Origin: Planctomycetaceae bacterium UBA4732
GTDB lineage: Bacteria > Planctomycetota > Planctomycetia > Gemmatales > Gemmataceae
DNA length: 22,506 bases
Reading direction: 5' to 3'
Assembly: GCA_002404095.1 (NCBI GenBank)
Contig: DHJA01000115.1
Coordinates: 694 to 23,199 of the forward strand
This document shows, one piece after another, positions 1 through 7,334 of the stretch (the first letter of the stretch is position 1; every line of letters starts with the position of its first letter). The translations under genes were made by a program, and so were the position numbers. Below the pieces are notes generated by a model. It was not told where the DNA came from and did no database searches. It worked only from the letters and a program-made list of their open reading frames with translations.

Positions 1-26
1 CCGGGGGCTTACGCCCCCGGCTCGCC
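1..26. repeat. GC-rich hairpin with CTCGCC foot
   Basis: CCGGGGGC (1-8), loop TTAC, and GCCCCCGG (13-20) form a perfect 8-bp stem followed by CTCGCC (21-26). On the minus strand this reads GGCGAG, stem, GTAA loop, stem, the same plan as the hairpins at 12918-12944 and in each arm of the palindrome at 17762-17835. It lies in the open frame of the peptidase, so it is either translated or marks where the gene was broken. Confidence 0.7.
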
Positions 27-2835
27 TGAGAGAATAGTCGATGTACCCTTCCGCTATGAGGGCGACACCAACACCGCCCTCGTCGTGCCGTTGCCGCGGC
101 CCATCAAACAAGGCGAATCGGTCACCATTGTCCTCGACATTTCTATGAAACTGCCGCAGAAACAGGGCCGATGGGGCCAGTGGCGCGGCGTCACCTTCTT
201 GAGTAACTGGCTGCCCGTCTTCGCCTTCTACGGCGACGCGCCCGACCCGCGCCCCGGTGATGAGGACAAGCCGCGCGTCGAAGGCGGGCTATGGCAGCCG
301 ACGCCGTTCGTCCCTTGGCACCAGCCGTTTTTTAATGAGGCCGGCATCTATCAGGTCCACGTCACCGTCCCCGCCGACCAGCGCGTTGCCTGCACCGGCA
401 CAATCATTGCCGATAGGGTCGGCAAGGACGGCCGGCGCGAACTGGACCTTCATGCCGAAGGCGTCCGCGATTTCGCGTTTCTGTGCAGCGCCGAATACAA
501 GGAATACACCAAGATCTTGGAGCCGTGTCCCGGTACACCGCACCCGATCCGTATCCACGTACTGGCCCTGCCGCAGCACCAGCACTACGCCGAGGAAACG
601 CTGCGCATCGCCACCGACGCGCTGACGGCTTACGGCAAATGGTTCGGCCCCTATCCTTACGACGACTTCACGGTCGCCGAGTCGTTCTTCGGCTGGAACG
701 GCAATCAATGCGGCCAACTCGTCATGATCGACGAGCGCGTCTTCGGTTTGCCGCAAGTGGCCGGCGGCTTCGTCGATTACTTAATTTCGCACGAAATCTG
801 TCATCAATGGTGGTATAACGTCGTCGGCGTCAACGGCTACGGCGAGACGTTTATGGACGAGGGCTTGGCCACCTACTTCAGCAAGCGTCTGATGAACGAA
901 ACGGTCGGCCCCGACAGCAACATGATGAAATACCCCGAAGGGCTGGAATGGCTGCCGAATGTGCGACGGAAAGACTATCACGCCTACGGAATGTACGGTA
1001 CGTTCGGCCGCGGCGACAACGCCCCCATCATTCAGAACATGGAAAAGTTCGGCAACGTCGTCGATCTCTTTAGTATGTGTTACGACAAAGGCTCCCGCGT
1101 CATGGGCATGGTCGAAGAGCGCATGGGTTCGGCCGCCTTCCTCGACTTCATGCGCGTCGTCTACGGACGCTATCAGTATCGCATCTTTCGCGTGGCCGAC
1201 TTCCGCCGCGAGTTGGAAGCGTATACGGGACATTCGTGGTACGAGTTCTTCCGCGACTGGCTGTACGGCCCCGGCCTAACGGATTGGGCCGTCGAGGAAG
1301 TGTCCGTCCAGCCTCCGCCTCTCTGCGCCAAACCGGAGCTGTGTGGGTGGCTAAATCGCCACCGCGCCCGCAAGGCTGGGCCGAACCGACTCGGCAACGC
1401 CAGCGGGCTTACTCGCGTCGTGGTCACGCTTCGGCAGAAGGGACAAATCAACGAGCAAACGACGCTCGGCTTCTCCATGAACTGTTGCGAGGGATACTCG
1501 GTTCGCATTCCCATCGAGCCGCAAGCGCGCAGCTATAAGATCGACGACCCGCCAACATCGGTGGAAGTGATGGCGGACAATAGCATCCGCGTCGAAGTGC
1601 TGCTGCCAGAGGAGCCGACGCAAATTGCCGTCGATCCGGATCAGGTGCTAATCGACAGGAACCCGGCGAACAATTACTGGAAACCGCCGGTGCGCTTCCG
1701 TTTCGCGCCGGTCTACACTTTCCTCGAAGAAACCGACCTCACCAACAATTACGACCGTTGGAACTTCATCTTCGGCCCGTGGATTTACGGTTCAATCTAC
1801 GACGACCCCTGGTACACGCGCTCGACAATGATCGGCCTCCGCGCGGCCGCCTACCGCACCCAGCAATTCGACGGCGGCGTCTACGGGGCGTACCGTACCG
1901 ACTTCCGCGACGTGGTCGTGGGGGCCGACGGTTTGTGGAGCCACGTGTTCGATCCCAAGGTGCAAGTGGGATTTAACGCCGAACGCCGTTTGACCACGGC
2001 CTTACGGGGAAACAACGATGCTTTTCGCAGTGTGTTGTTCGGCCGATATATCTTCCTAGAAGGCGACAGCCTGTATTTACCTCCCTCCCACTATTTAGAG
2101 ACTTTCACCGCGTATCAGCAAAACTTCCTGCCGTTCCCGAAACGGAGCGTACCGACCGGCGAGCGCTTCGACGAGACGAGTACGGCAGGGCTTCACTACC
2201 GGATCGACTACCTTACGCCTTATTGGGATCCGGAAGGTGGCTTTAAGCTGGATGCGGTATACGAGGGCGGCGTCGCCGGCCTGAACAAGCTGCAGGGCTT
2301 GAACAAACTATCGGGGCAAGTCTCGACGGTGCGTTACCTGCCGGATCTGACGCCGGCCTTAGCGGCTTGTCCGCGCGTGCAGGAGGCCGCCCGTCCGGCG
2401 CTGGATTGGCTGGCCGACACGCGCGTGGCCGTGCGCCTCTACGGAGCGACCGGCCTGCCGACGCGCGGCGAGTTCTTCACGATGGGCGGCGACAACCTAT
2501 TCCGCGGCTTCGACCAGTCGGAGCGCGAGGGCAGCATGGTTTGGGTCGGCAGCTTGGAATGGCGCGTACCGCTGGCAAAGGGTCTGACTTGGGACGCATT
2601 CGATCACGTTTTGGGCCTGCGAAACGTCTATGGCGCCGCCTTCTACGATGTGGGCGACGCCTACACCAGCGGTCGTTCCGTCGGCCCGGTGGCGCATGCG
2701 GTAGGCGCGGGGCTAAGGCTTGATGTGAACTGGTTTGGCTTCGTGGAACGGACGATGCTGCGCTTCGACGTGGCTCAGACCGTCAATACGGCCGCGCCGA
2801 CGCAGTTTCTATTCGGGATTGGCGTACCGTTTTAA
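1..2835 (+). CDS. M1-family zinc aminopeptidase fused to C-terminal Omp85-like beta-barrel (5' partial)
   Basis: The frame is open from base 1 and no in-frame start precedes a GTG at 85, so the gene almost certainly begins outside the window or has lost its 5' end. Residue numbers below count from 85. The zinc site is HEICH (H236, E237, H240), followed by E259 in the segment TFMDEGL with the M1 spacing of HExxH-18-E. Y333 in YDKG fits the M1 transition-state tyrosine. An Ig-like segment runs to about residue 535. From about 560 to 916 the sequence alternates aromatic and small residues, carries GGDNLFRGF (801-809; compare the Omp85/TamA RGF-type motif) followed by SLEWRVPL, and ends in a terminal Phe (FGIGVPF), a typical outer-membrane signal. 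The inferred role is a peptidase anchored at the outer membrane by its own barrel. The stop codon overlaps the convergent activator gene by 4 bases. Peptidase assignment is strong; barrel assignment is good but by motif only. Confidence 0.87.
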   Translation, partial: PGAYAPGSPERIVDVPFRYEGDTNTALVVPLPRPIKQGESVTIVLDISMKLPQKQGRWGQWRGVTFLSNWLPVFAFYGDAPDPRPGDEDKPRVEGGLWQPTPFVPWHQPFFNEAGIYQVHVTVPADQRVACTGTIIADRVGKDGRRELDLHAEGVRDFAFLCSAEYKEYTKILEPCPGTPHPIRIHVLALPQHQHYAEETLRIATDALTAYGKWFGPYPYDDFTVAESFFGWNGNQCGQLVMIDERVFGLPQVAGGFVDYLISHEICHQWWYNVVGVNGYGETFMDEGLATYFSKRLMNETVGPDSNMMKYPEGLEWLPNVRRKDYHAYGMYGTFGRGDNAPIIQNMEKFGNVVDLFSMCYDKGSRVMGMVEERMGSAAFLDFMRVVYGRYQYRIFRVADFRRELEAYTGHSWYEFFRDWLYGPGLTDWAVEEVSVQPPPLCAKPELCGWLNRHRARKAGPNRLGNASGLTRVVVTLRQKGQINEQTTLGFSMNCCEGYSVRIPIEPQARSYKIDDPPTSVEVMADNSIRVEVLLPEEPTQIAVDPDQVLIDRNPANNYWKPPVRFRFAPVYTFLEETDLTNNYDRWNFIFGPWIYGSIYDDPWYTRSTMIGLRAAAYRTQQFDGGVYGAYRTDFRDVVVGADGLWSHVFDPKVQVGFNAERRLTTALRGNNDAFRSVLFGRYIFLEGDSLYLPPSHYLETFTAYQQNFLPFPKRSVPTGERFDETSTAGLHYRIDYLTPYWDPEGGFKLDAVYEGGVAGLNKLQGLNKLSGQVSTVRYLPDLTPALAACPRVQEAARPALDWLADTRVAVRLYGATGLPTRGEFFTMGGDNLFRGFDQSEREGSMVWVGSLEWRVPLAKGLTWDAFDHVLGLRNVYGAAFYDVGDAYTSGRSVGPVAHAVGAGLRLDVNWFGFVERTMLRFDVAQTVNTAAPTQFLFGIGVPF

Positions 2836-4226
2836 GTCTCCTCCGGCTGCAACGGCCCGCGCATCATTCCATACTTTTTCATCTTCTTATAAAGCGTCAC
2901 ACGGCTGATTCCGAGGGCCGATGCGGCGCGCGACCGGCTGTAACCGTTCTTGGCTAGGGCGCGCTGAATGACGTTGCGCTCCAGCGCTTCGCGGTTGCGG
3001 ACGAGCGAATCGCGCGGCGGCTCGGCAATGAACCCTCTGGCCACCGGCTGGTGAACGCGAACCTGTTCAGGCAAGTGGTCGAACAGGAGTTCCGGCCCAT
3101 TGCTCACCAGGACGGCCTGTTGCACGATGTTTTCCAGCTGGCGGATGTTGCCCGGCCAAGGGAAGTTCTCAAGCGCTTCGAGGGCGCGCGGCCCAACGTC
3201 AAAAAGGTCTTTGCTGAACTTGGTATTGAAGCGGGCGGCCAGTCCACGCACCAGCGGGGCGACGTCCTGCACGCGCTCGCGCAACGGCGGTAGATGGAAC
3301 GACATCACGTTAAGGCGGTAATAGAGGTCTTGCCGAAACTTGCCGCGCTGTACGGCGTCCTCAAGATCCCAATTGCTGGCGACAATGATGCGGGCTTGGC
3401 AGCTCTTGGTTTCATTGCTGCCTACAGGCTCGAATTCGCCCGTTTCGATCACGCGCAGCAAGCCGGCCTGCTGTTCCATACTAATGGTATCGATTTCATC
3501 CAGAAGGATCGTGCCTTGGCCGGCCGCCTCGAACTTGCCGACCTTGGGTCGATCCGCGCCGGTGAAGGCGCCGCGAACGTGGCCGAAAAACGCACTTTCT
3601 AGCAAGTTCGACGGCTGCGCCCCGCACGGCACGACCATAAACGGATGCGACTTGCGCGGCGAACAGTCGTGTAACAGCCGCGCCAGAAAAGTCTTGCCGG
3701 TGCCGGTTTCGCCGGTCAGCAGTACCGTTACATCGTGGTGCGCGGCCAGGGCGATGCGCTCCACGAGCGGTATCAGCGACGGAGTTTGGCTTAGAAGCCG
3801 TCGGCGCACCGTCTCCGCGATGGTTTCTTCGTTCACGGCCGTCGCGTGAGGAATACGGGCGGCGCGCTCACGGACGAATTGGCTGAGTAGGGCGGAGTCG
3901 CGCGGCCAGAGCAACCGTCGGGCTACGTAAGCATCCAAGCGGCCGAGGTCATGCCCGGCTCGTGCGCCGTCGGTTTCGACGACCAGGAGGACGATTGGCA
4001 GCTTTTGCAGATAGACTTCCTGAACAAAGCGGTGAACCTGTTCCGAGTCGGCGGCAGACCCCGACGCCAGTAGGAGCAAGCCGTCGGCGTCTGGAGCGGG
4101 ATACCGACGAATGCCCTCGAAGGAACACTGCCAGAGAACCAGCCCCAGGGTCTTCTCCAAATGGGCCAGAACAGCGCCGGCAAGGCGCGGGTCATCGGCA
4201 ACCAGGGCGAGACGTGGGCCGTTCAT
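2832..4226 (-). CDS. Sigma-54-dependent transcriptional activator (NtrC family) with degenerate receiver
   Basis: This is a 464-residue enhancer-binding protein. Residues 1-120 resemble a response-regulator receiver: the acidic pair D11/D12 is present, but the third strand ends LLLLASGS, without the usual phosphoacceptor Asp. The AAA+ domain (about 145-385) has Walker A GETGTGKT (172-179), the sigma-54 contact loop GAFTGA (219-224), Walker B LLDEID (241-246), and an arginine-finger region around FRQDLYYRLNV. A Fis-type helix-turn-helix (about 415-452) ends in the recognition segment ISRVTLYKKMKKYGM. I chose the ATG at 4226 because the receiver-like fold begins there. The frame stays open to 4460, but that extension has no recognisable content and runs into the divergent promoter region. 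No sensor kinase is nearby, so the input signal is unknown and phosphorylation seems unlikely. Confidence 0.92.
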   Translation of the reverse strand: MNGPRLALVADDPRLAGAVLAHLEKTLGLVLWQCSFEGIRRYPAPDADGLLLLASGSAADSEQVHRFVQEVYLQKLPIVLLVVETDGARAGHDLGRLDAYVARRLLWPRDSALLSQFVRERAARIPHATAVNEETIAETVRRRLLSQTPSLIPLVERIALAAHHDVTVLLTGETGTGKTFLARLLHDCSPRKSHPFMVVPCGAQPSNLLESAFFGHVRGAFTGADRPKVGKFEAAGQGTILLDEIDTISMEQQAGLLRVIETGEFEPVGSNETKSCQARIIVASNWDLEDAVQRGKFRQDLYYRLNVMSFHLPPLRERVQDVAPLVRGLAARFNTKFSKDLFDVGPRALEALENFPWPGNIRQLENIVQQAVLVSNGPELLFDHLPEQVRVHQPVARGFIAEPPRDSLVRNREALERNVIQRALAKNGYSRSRAASALGISRVTLYKKMKKYGMMRGPLQPEET

Positions 4227-4424
4227 TGCGCGTCTTGTCCTCCGTGTCGGCGTGAAATTTCCGGGTTGCCGGAGATGGATTGCATTTAGGGGATTCAATG
4301 GGCGGAGGATCGAAGTTCCCACACTCGGAGCCGCCGCTTTGCGCGCCGTGTTTCCTTTTGGAAACATGGGTCGGTTTGTCGTGATTGTCAAATGGATCGG
4401 CTGGGCGCCGTGCCGTATTTTGGA

Positions 4425-4452
4425 TTGACTCCCTTTCGCGTTCGGGTATGAA
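4425..4452 (+). promoter_or_regulatory. Candidate sigma-70 promoter for the aquaporin/DUF3501 operon
   Basis: TTGACT (4425-4430) and TATGAA (4447-4452) are separated by 16 bases and end 29 bases before the ATG at 4482. A ribosome-binding sequence AAGGA (4472-4476) lies 5 bases before the ATG. The rest of the 255-base divergent gap (4227-4481) shows no convincing -24/-12 sigma-54 promoter. Confidence 0.4.
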
Positions 4453-4481
4453 TACGCCATTGCCTTCAGCCAAGGAACTTC

Positions 4482-5231
4482 ATGGACAACAAGCTACTAC
4501 GCGCCTGTCTTGCCGAATTGATCGGCACATTTGCGCTCGTCTTCGTCGGCGGTGGGGTGGTATGCGTCGCCGCCTTGACCAGCGAGCCGCGCCTGGATGC
4601 CACGGCCATCGCCTTCGCCGAGGGGCTGACGCTGGCCGTCGCCCTCACCGCCACGCTCCGCGGTTCCGGCGGCGGCCTCAACCCGGCCCTCACCCTCATG
4701 CTCTGGGTCTTCCGCCGCATCGATGGCCGTAAGCTGATCGGCTTCATGGTCGGCCAACTGGTCGGCGCCCTTCTCGCGGGGTTGTGTCTGCGCCTCTTAT
4801 TCAACCAACCGGACATGACCGGCCATTACCTGGGTACACCCCACCTGCGGGCGTTCGCGCCGGACGGCGCTGTCACATTGGCCGGCATCTTCAGCGGAGT
4901 CGGCGTCGAGATATTTTTCACCTGTTTAATCGCCTTCGCTTTCTACGCCACGTTGCTCGACCGCCGCAGTCCGCCGCTCGGCGGCCTAATCGTTGGACTG
5001 GCGCAAACGGCGGTCGTCCTGTTCGGTTTTCGCCTGACGGGCGGAGCCGCCAACCCGGCTCGCTGGCTGGGCACGGTCGTCTGGGAGATGACGCTCACGC
5101 AAACCACCAACCCGCTCGCCGATCACGCCGTCTACTGGGTCGGCCCCATCGTCGGGGCTTTGCTGGGCGGTTTCCTGTACGTTTTCGTCATGCAACCGCC
5201 GGAAGAAGACGGCCGGCCGGAGAGGCGATGA
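4482..5231 (+). CDS. Aquaporin-family (MIP) membrane channel
   Basis: This 249-residue inner-membrane protein has about six hydrophobic helices and the two half-helix motifs of the MIP family: NPA at 67-69 (GGLNPAL) and NPA at 191-193, followed by R194, the conserved arginine of the selectivity filter. By counting back from the second NPA, the position that holds His in water-specific AqpZ (12 residues upstream) appears to be Val. The residue after the NPAR arginine is Trp, not the Asp of glycerol facilitators. The pore may therefore be neither a classical water channel nor a GlpF-type channel, and the substrate is open. The stop overlaps the start of the DUF3501 gene as ATGA, so the two are translationally coupled. 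Confidence 0.9.
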   Translation: MDNKLLRACLAELIGTFALVFVGGGVVCVAALTSEPRLDATAIAFAEGLTLAVALTATLRGSGGGLNPALTLMLWVFRRIDGRKLIGFMVGQLVGALLAGLCLRLLFNQPDMTGHYLGTPHLRAFAPDGAVTLAGIFSGVGVEIFFTCLIAFAFYATLLDRRSPPLGGLIVGLAQTAVVLFGFRLTGGAANPARWLGTVVWEMTLTQTTNPLADHAVYWVGPIVGALLGGFLYVFVMQPPEEDGRPERR

Positions 5232-5830
5232 ACGCTCTGACTCTCGACGACCTGATGCCGCTGGAGGAGTTCGCCGGCCGGCGCCGCGAGTTCTTTAAAG
5301 CGCACGCCCGTTACCTCGACCGCTATCGCCGCGTGCGCATCGGCCCTCAGGCGACTCTGCTTTTCACCAACCGCCAAACGCTCTGGTTCCAGGTGCAGGA
5401 CGTGTTGCGCATCGCCCGGCTGAGCGAACCGGCCCGCGTTCAGCCGGAGTTGGACCTATACAACAGCCTGCTGCCCGGCCGCGAGCGCCTCCAGGCGGCG
5501 CTGCTGCTGAACCTTGATGAGACGCGGTTGACGGAGGAACTGGCGCCGTGGCGCGACCTGCGCGGCGGCGACCTGCGATTGCGACTCGGAACCGCCCATC
5601 TGCCGGCCAACCTGCTTACCTGCCGGCCGGAAGACCAGTGCATCGGCGCATCGCATTGGGTGCAGTTCGTCCTCGACGCGGCGGCGCGGCGCGCGCTGGC
5701 CGACTTCCGCTACCCCGCCGATTTCGTCGTGACGCACGGCGACTACCGGCACGAAAGCGCGCCGCTCAGCGATGAAGTGAGGCAGAGCTTGTTGGACGAT
5801 CTGGAATTGTCGGATCGTGATTCGGCTTAA
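5228..5830 (+). CDS. DUF3501 family protein
   Basis: This 200-residue soluble protein matches the DUF3501 pattern throughout: an N-terminal LTLDDLMPLEEFAGRRREF, then RRVRIGPQATLLF, the segment TLWFQVQDVLRI, and LDLYNSLLPG before a C-terminal alpha/beta part. The function of the family is unknown to me. The ATG at 5228 overlaps the channel stop (ATGA) and is preceded by GGAG at 5219-5222. The frame is open back to 4784, but that stretch is the channel gene read in another frame. No signal peptide or membrane segment is visible. It converges with the cysteine-rich gene with a 4-base overlap of stops. Coupling to a channel suggests a cytoplasmic partner of whatever the channel passes, but this is inference. 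Confidence 0.87.
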   Translation: MNALTLDDLMPLEEFAGRRREFFKAHARYLDRYRRVRIGPQATLLFTNRQTLWFQVQDVLRIARLSEPARVQPELDLYNSLLPGRERLQAALLLNLDETRLTEELAPWRDLRGGDLRLRLGTAHLPANLLTCRPEDQCIGASHWVQFVLDAAARRALADFRYPADFVVTHGDYRHESAPLSDEVRQSLLDDLELSDRDSA

Positions 5831-6099
5831 CTCCCGAAAAGTTGGTCGAAGCGATCCTTCGCGTCCTTGCCGGCATCGGCCGCCTTACGGGTCTTGGCCG
5901 GGTCGAACTCCTCGCAGAAATTGCCCGCCTCCACGTCGCGCACGTATTCCGTGGTCGAACTGAGGCAATGATTGTGCGAGTTCGGGCTATAGAGGCGGCA
6001 ATTTATGCAGCAATGCAAGTAGGCGTGGCAGGATGCGCAGACGGCATGGAAGCCGATCGGACCCTCCACCGCCGCGCTGCATCGGGGACAGGTTGACAT
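5827..6099 (-). CDS. Small cysteine-rich (zinc-ribbon-like) conserved protein
   Basis: This 90-residue protein begins with MSTCPRC and contains CASCHAYLHCCINCRLY, then HNHCLSSTTEYVRD and NFCEEFDP. The paired CxxC motifs suggest one or two structural metal sites (zinc ribbon). The arrangement of LH-C-xx-C, then N-x-C, then NFC-x-F resembles a widespread family of small uncharacterised bacterial proteins. The C-terminal 25 residues are charged and helical. It converges with DUF3501; the stops overlap by 4 bases. No function can be assigned. Confidence 0.8.
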   Translation of the reverse strand: MSTCPRCSAAVEGPIGFHAVCASCHAYLHCCINCRLYSPNSHNHCLSSTTEYVRDVEAGNFCEEFDPAKTRKAADAGKDAKDRFDQLFGS

Positions 6100-6335
6100 G
6101 ATTGGGGTCTCCCGAGAGCGTCAAGCAAATCAGAATACTTCTCATAGCTCCCATTGGGTGTGCATCTCGAAGTAGGCGGGCACGTTGTCAGGCGCCCCAC
6201 CTTGGGGGACCGTATTCGAGAGGCACGTCTGCTCCCATTCCTATCCTATCGATTTGGCATTGTCGAAGGCCACGAAAGGCGTTATCCCCTCGCCTGAGCC
6301 AATAACGATTTCACGGAGCAGCGAGGGATAAAGCA
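6100..6335. other. Divergent intergenic region without a clear site
   Basis: This is a 236-base gap between the divergent cysteine-rich and DUF1573 genes, so it must hold promoters for both. A purine-rich GAGGG just before the ATG at 6336 is the likely ribosome-binding site of the DUF1573 gene. I see no confident promoter, hairpin or RNA gene here. Confidence 0.5.
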
Positions 6336-7319
6336 ATGCGTCGGCCGTGGCTCCTTCAGGCGGTGGCGCTGATCACGGGATTGGCCTGTTGCGCCGTCAG
6401 CCGGGCCGCGCTGGAGATCGATCCGCCGCTGTTCCACGCCGGCGACGTTCAGGCCGGCGGTCCACTGTCGCACCGCTTCACCCTGATCAACCAGGGGCCG
6501 GACGCGGTGGAAATCCTCGAAGTCCGGCCGAGTTGCGGCTGCATGACGGGGACGCCGGACCGCCGACGGTTTGGGCCAGGGGAGTCGGGGTCGCTGCTGC
6601 TGGAGGTCAACACGCTGACGCAGCCGGACGGCCCCGCCTCGTGGCGCGTGACGCTGTTGTGTAAATCCGGAGAAGGCGTCGAGGAAAAGACGCTTACTCT
6701 AACGGCGCGAATCCAGGCGGATATCACGCTGGAACCGTCATCGCTGGTCGTCGTCACCGAGGGCGCGATGGACCGCGAGGTGACGCTTAGCGACCGAAGG
6801 CCGCATCCGTTGACGGTCGTGAAAGCGGAAACGACTTCGCGGCAGGTGCGGGCGCGGGTGGACGAGCCAAGCCGCGATGCTGACGGGCGCTGGCGATGCG
6901 TCGTCCACCTGGAGGCGCCGGCCGACATGCCCGACGGCCGCCACGACGAGGCGCTGCATCTCTACACTTCGGACCCGGAATATCCGGATCTGAAAATGCC
7001 GTTTACGGTGGTCAAGCGGTCGCGGCGCCGCGTGAGCGCAACGCCGGCCGCGGTGGAGTTGACGGCCGGCGGATCGCCGGCGCGGCTGGTGCTGCTGCGC
7101 GGCGGCGATGGCGACATGATAGAGATTGAGGGCGTAAACGCCGACGACGCGGCGGTGCGCTGCGAATGGTCGCCGGGGTCGCGGCCGACGGGAGCGGTGC
7201 GCGTGCGCGTGGACCCGGCGAAGCTGACGGCGGACGGCCTCAAGGCGATGGTGCATATTCACCTGAGCAAGCCGGCGGTGCAGACGGTGGACGTGCCGGT
7301 GACGTGGACGCCGCGCTAG
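6336..7319 (+). CDS. Secreted DUF1573 (Ig-like, Hydin/ASPM-type) protein
   Basis: The 327-residue protein starts with a signal peptide (MRRPWLLQAVALITGLACCAV to about residue 24, cleavage near SRA). It is followed by a DUF1573 domain: LEIDPPLFHAGDVQAGGPLSHRF style beta-strands, FTLINQGPDAVEILEVRPSC split over residues 47-66, and the family hallmark PSCGC. A second and third beta-sandwich follow to the C-terminus. DUF1573 proteins are common in planctomycetes and are thought to be extracytoplasmic scaffolds with no known enzymatic role. It ends 15 bases before the stop of the convergent sigma-factor gene. Confidence 0.85.
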   Translation: MRRPWLLQAVALITGLACCAVSRAALEIDPPLFHAGDVQAGGPLSHRFTLINQGPDAVEILEVRPSCGCMTGTPDRRRFGPGESGSLLLEVNTLTQPDGPASWRVTLLCKSGEGVEEKTLTLTARIQADITLEPSSLVVVTEGAMDREVTLSDRRPHPLTVVKAETTSRQVRARVDEPSRDADGRWRCVVHLEAPADMPDGRHDEALHLYTSDPEYPDLKMPFTVVKRSRRRVSATPAAVELTAGGSPARLVLLRGGDGDMIEIEGVNADDAAVRCEWSPGSRPTGAVRVRVDPAKLTADGLKAMVHIHLSKPAVQTVDVPVTWTPR

Positions 7320-7334
7320 AGGTCGCTGCCCGGA

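Noticed and set aside
4227..4460. N-terminal extension of the sigma-54 activator
   Set aside because: The extra 78 residues have no domain and would cover the whole divergent promoter region; the receiver-like fold starts at ATG 4226.
4227..4481. Possible sigma-54 promoter next to the activator (GATGGATTGCAT region)
   Set aside because: The GG and GC dinucleotides are not at the required 10-base spacing.
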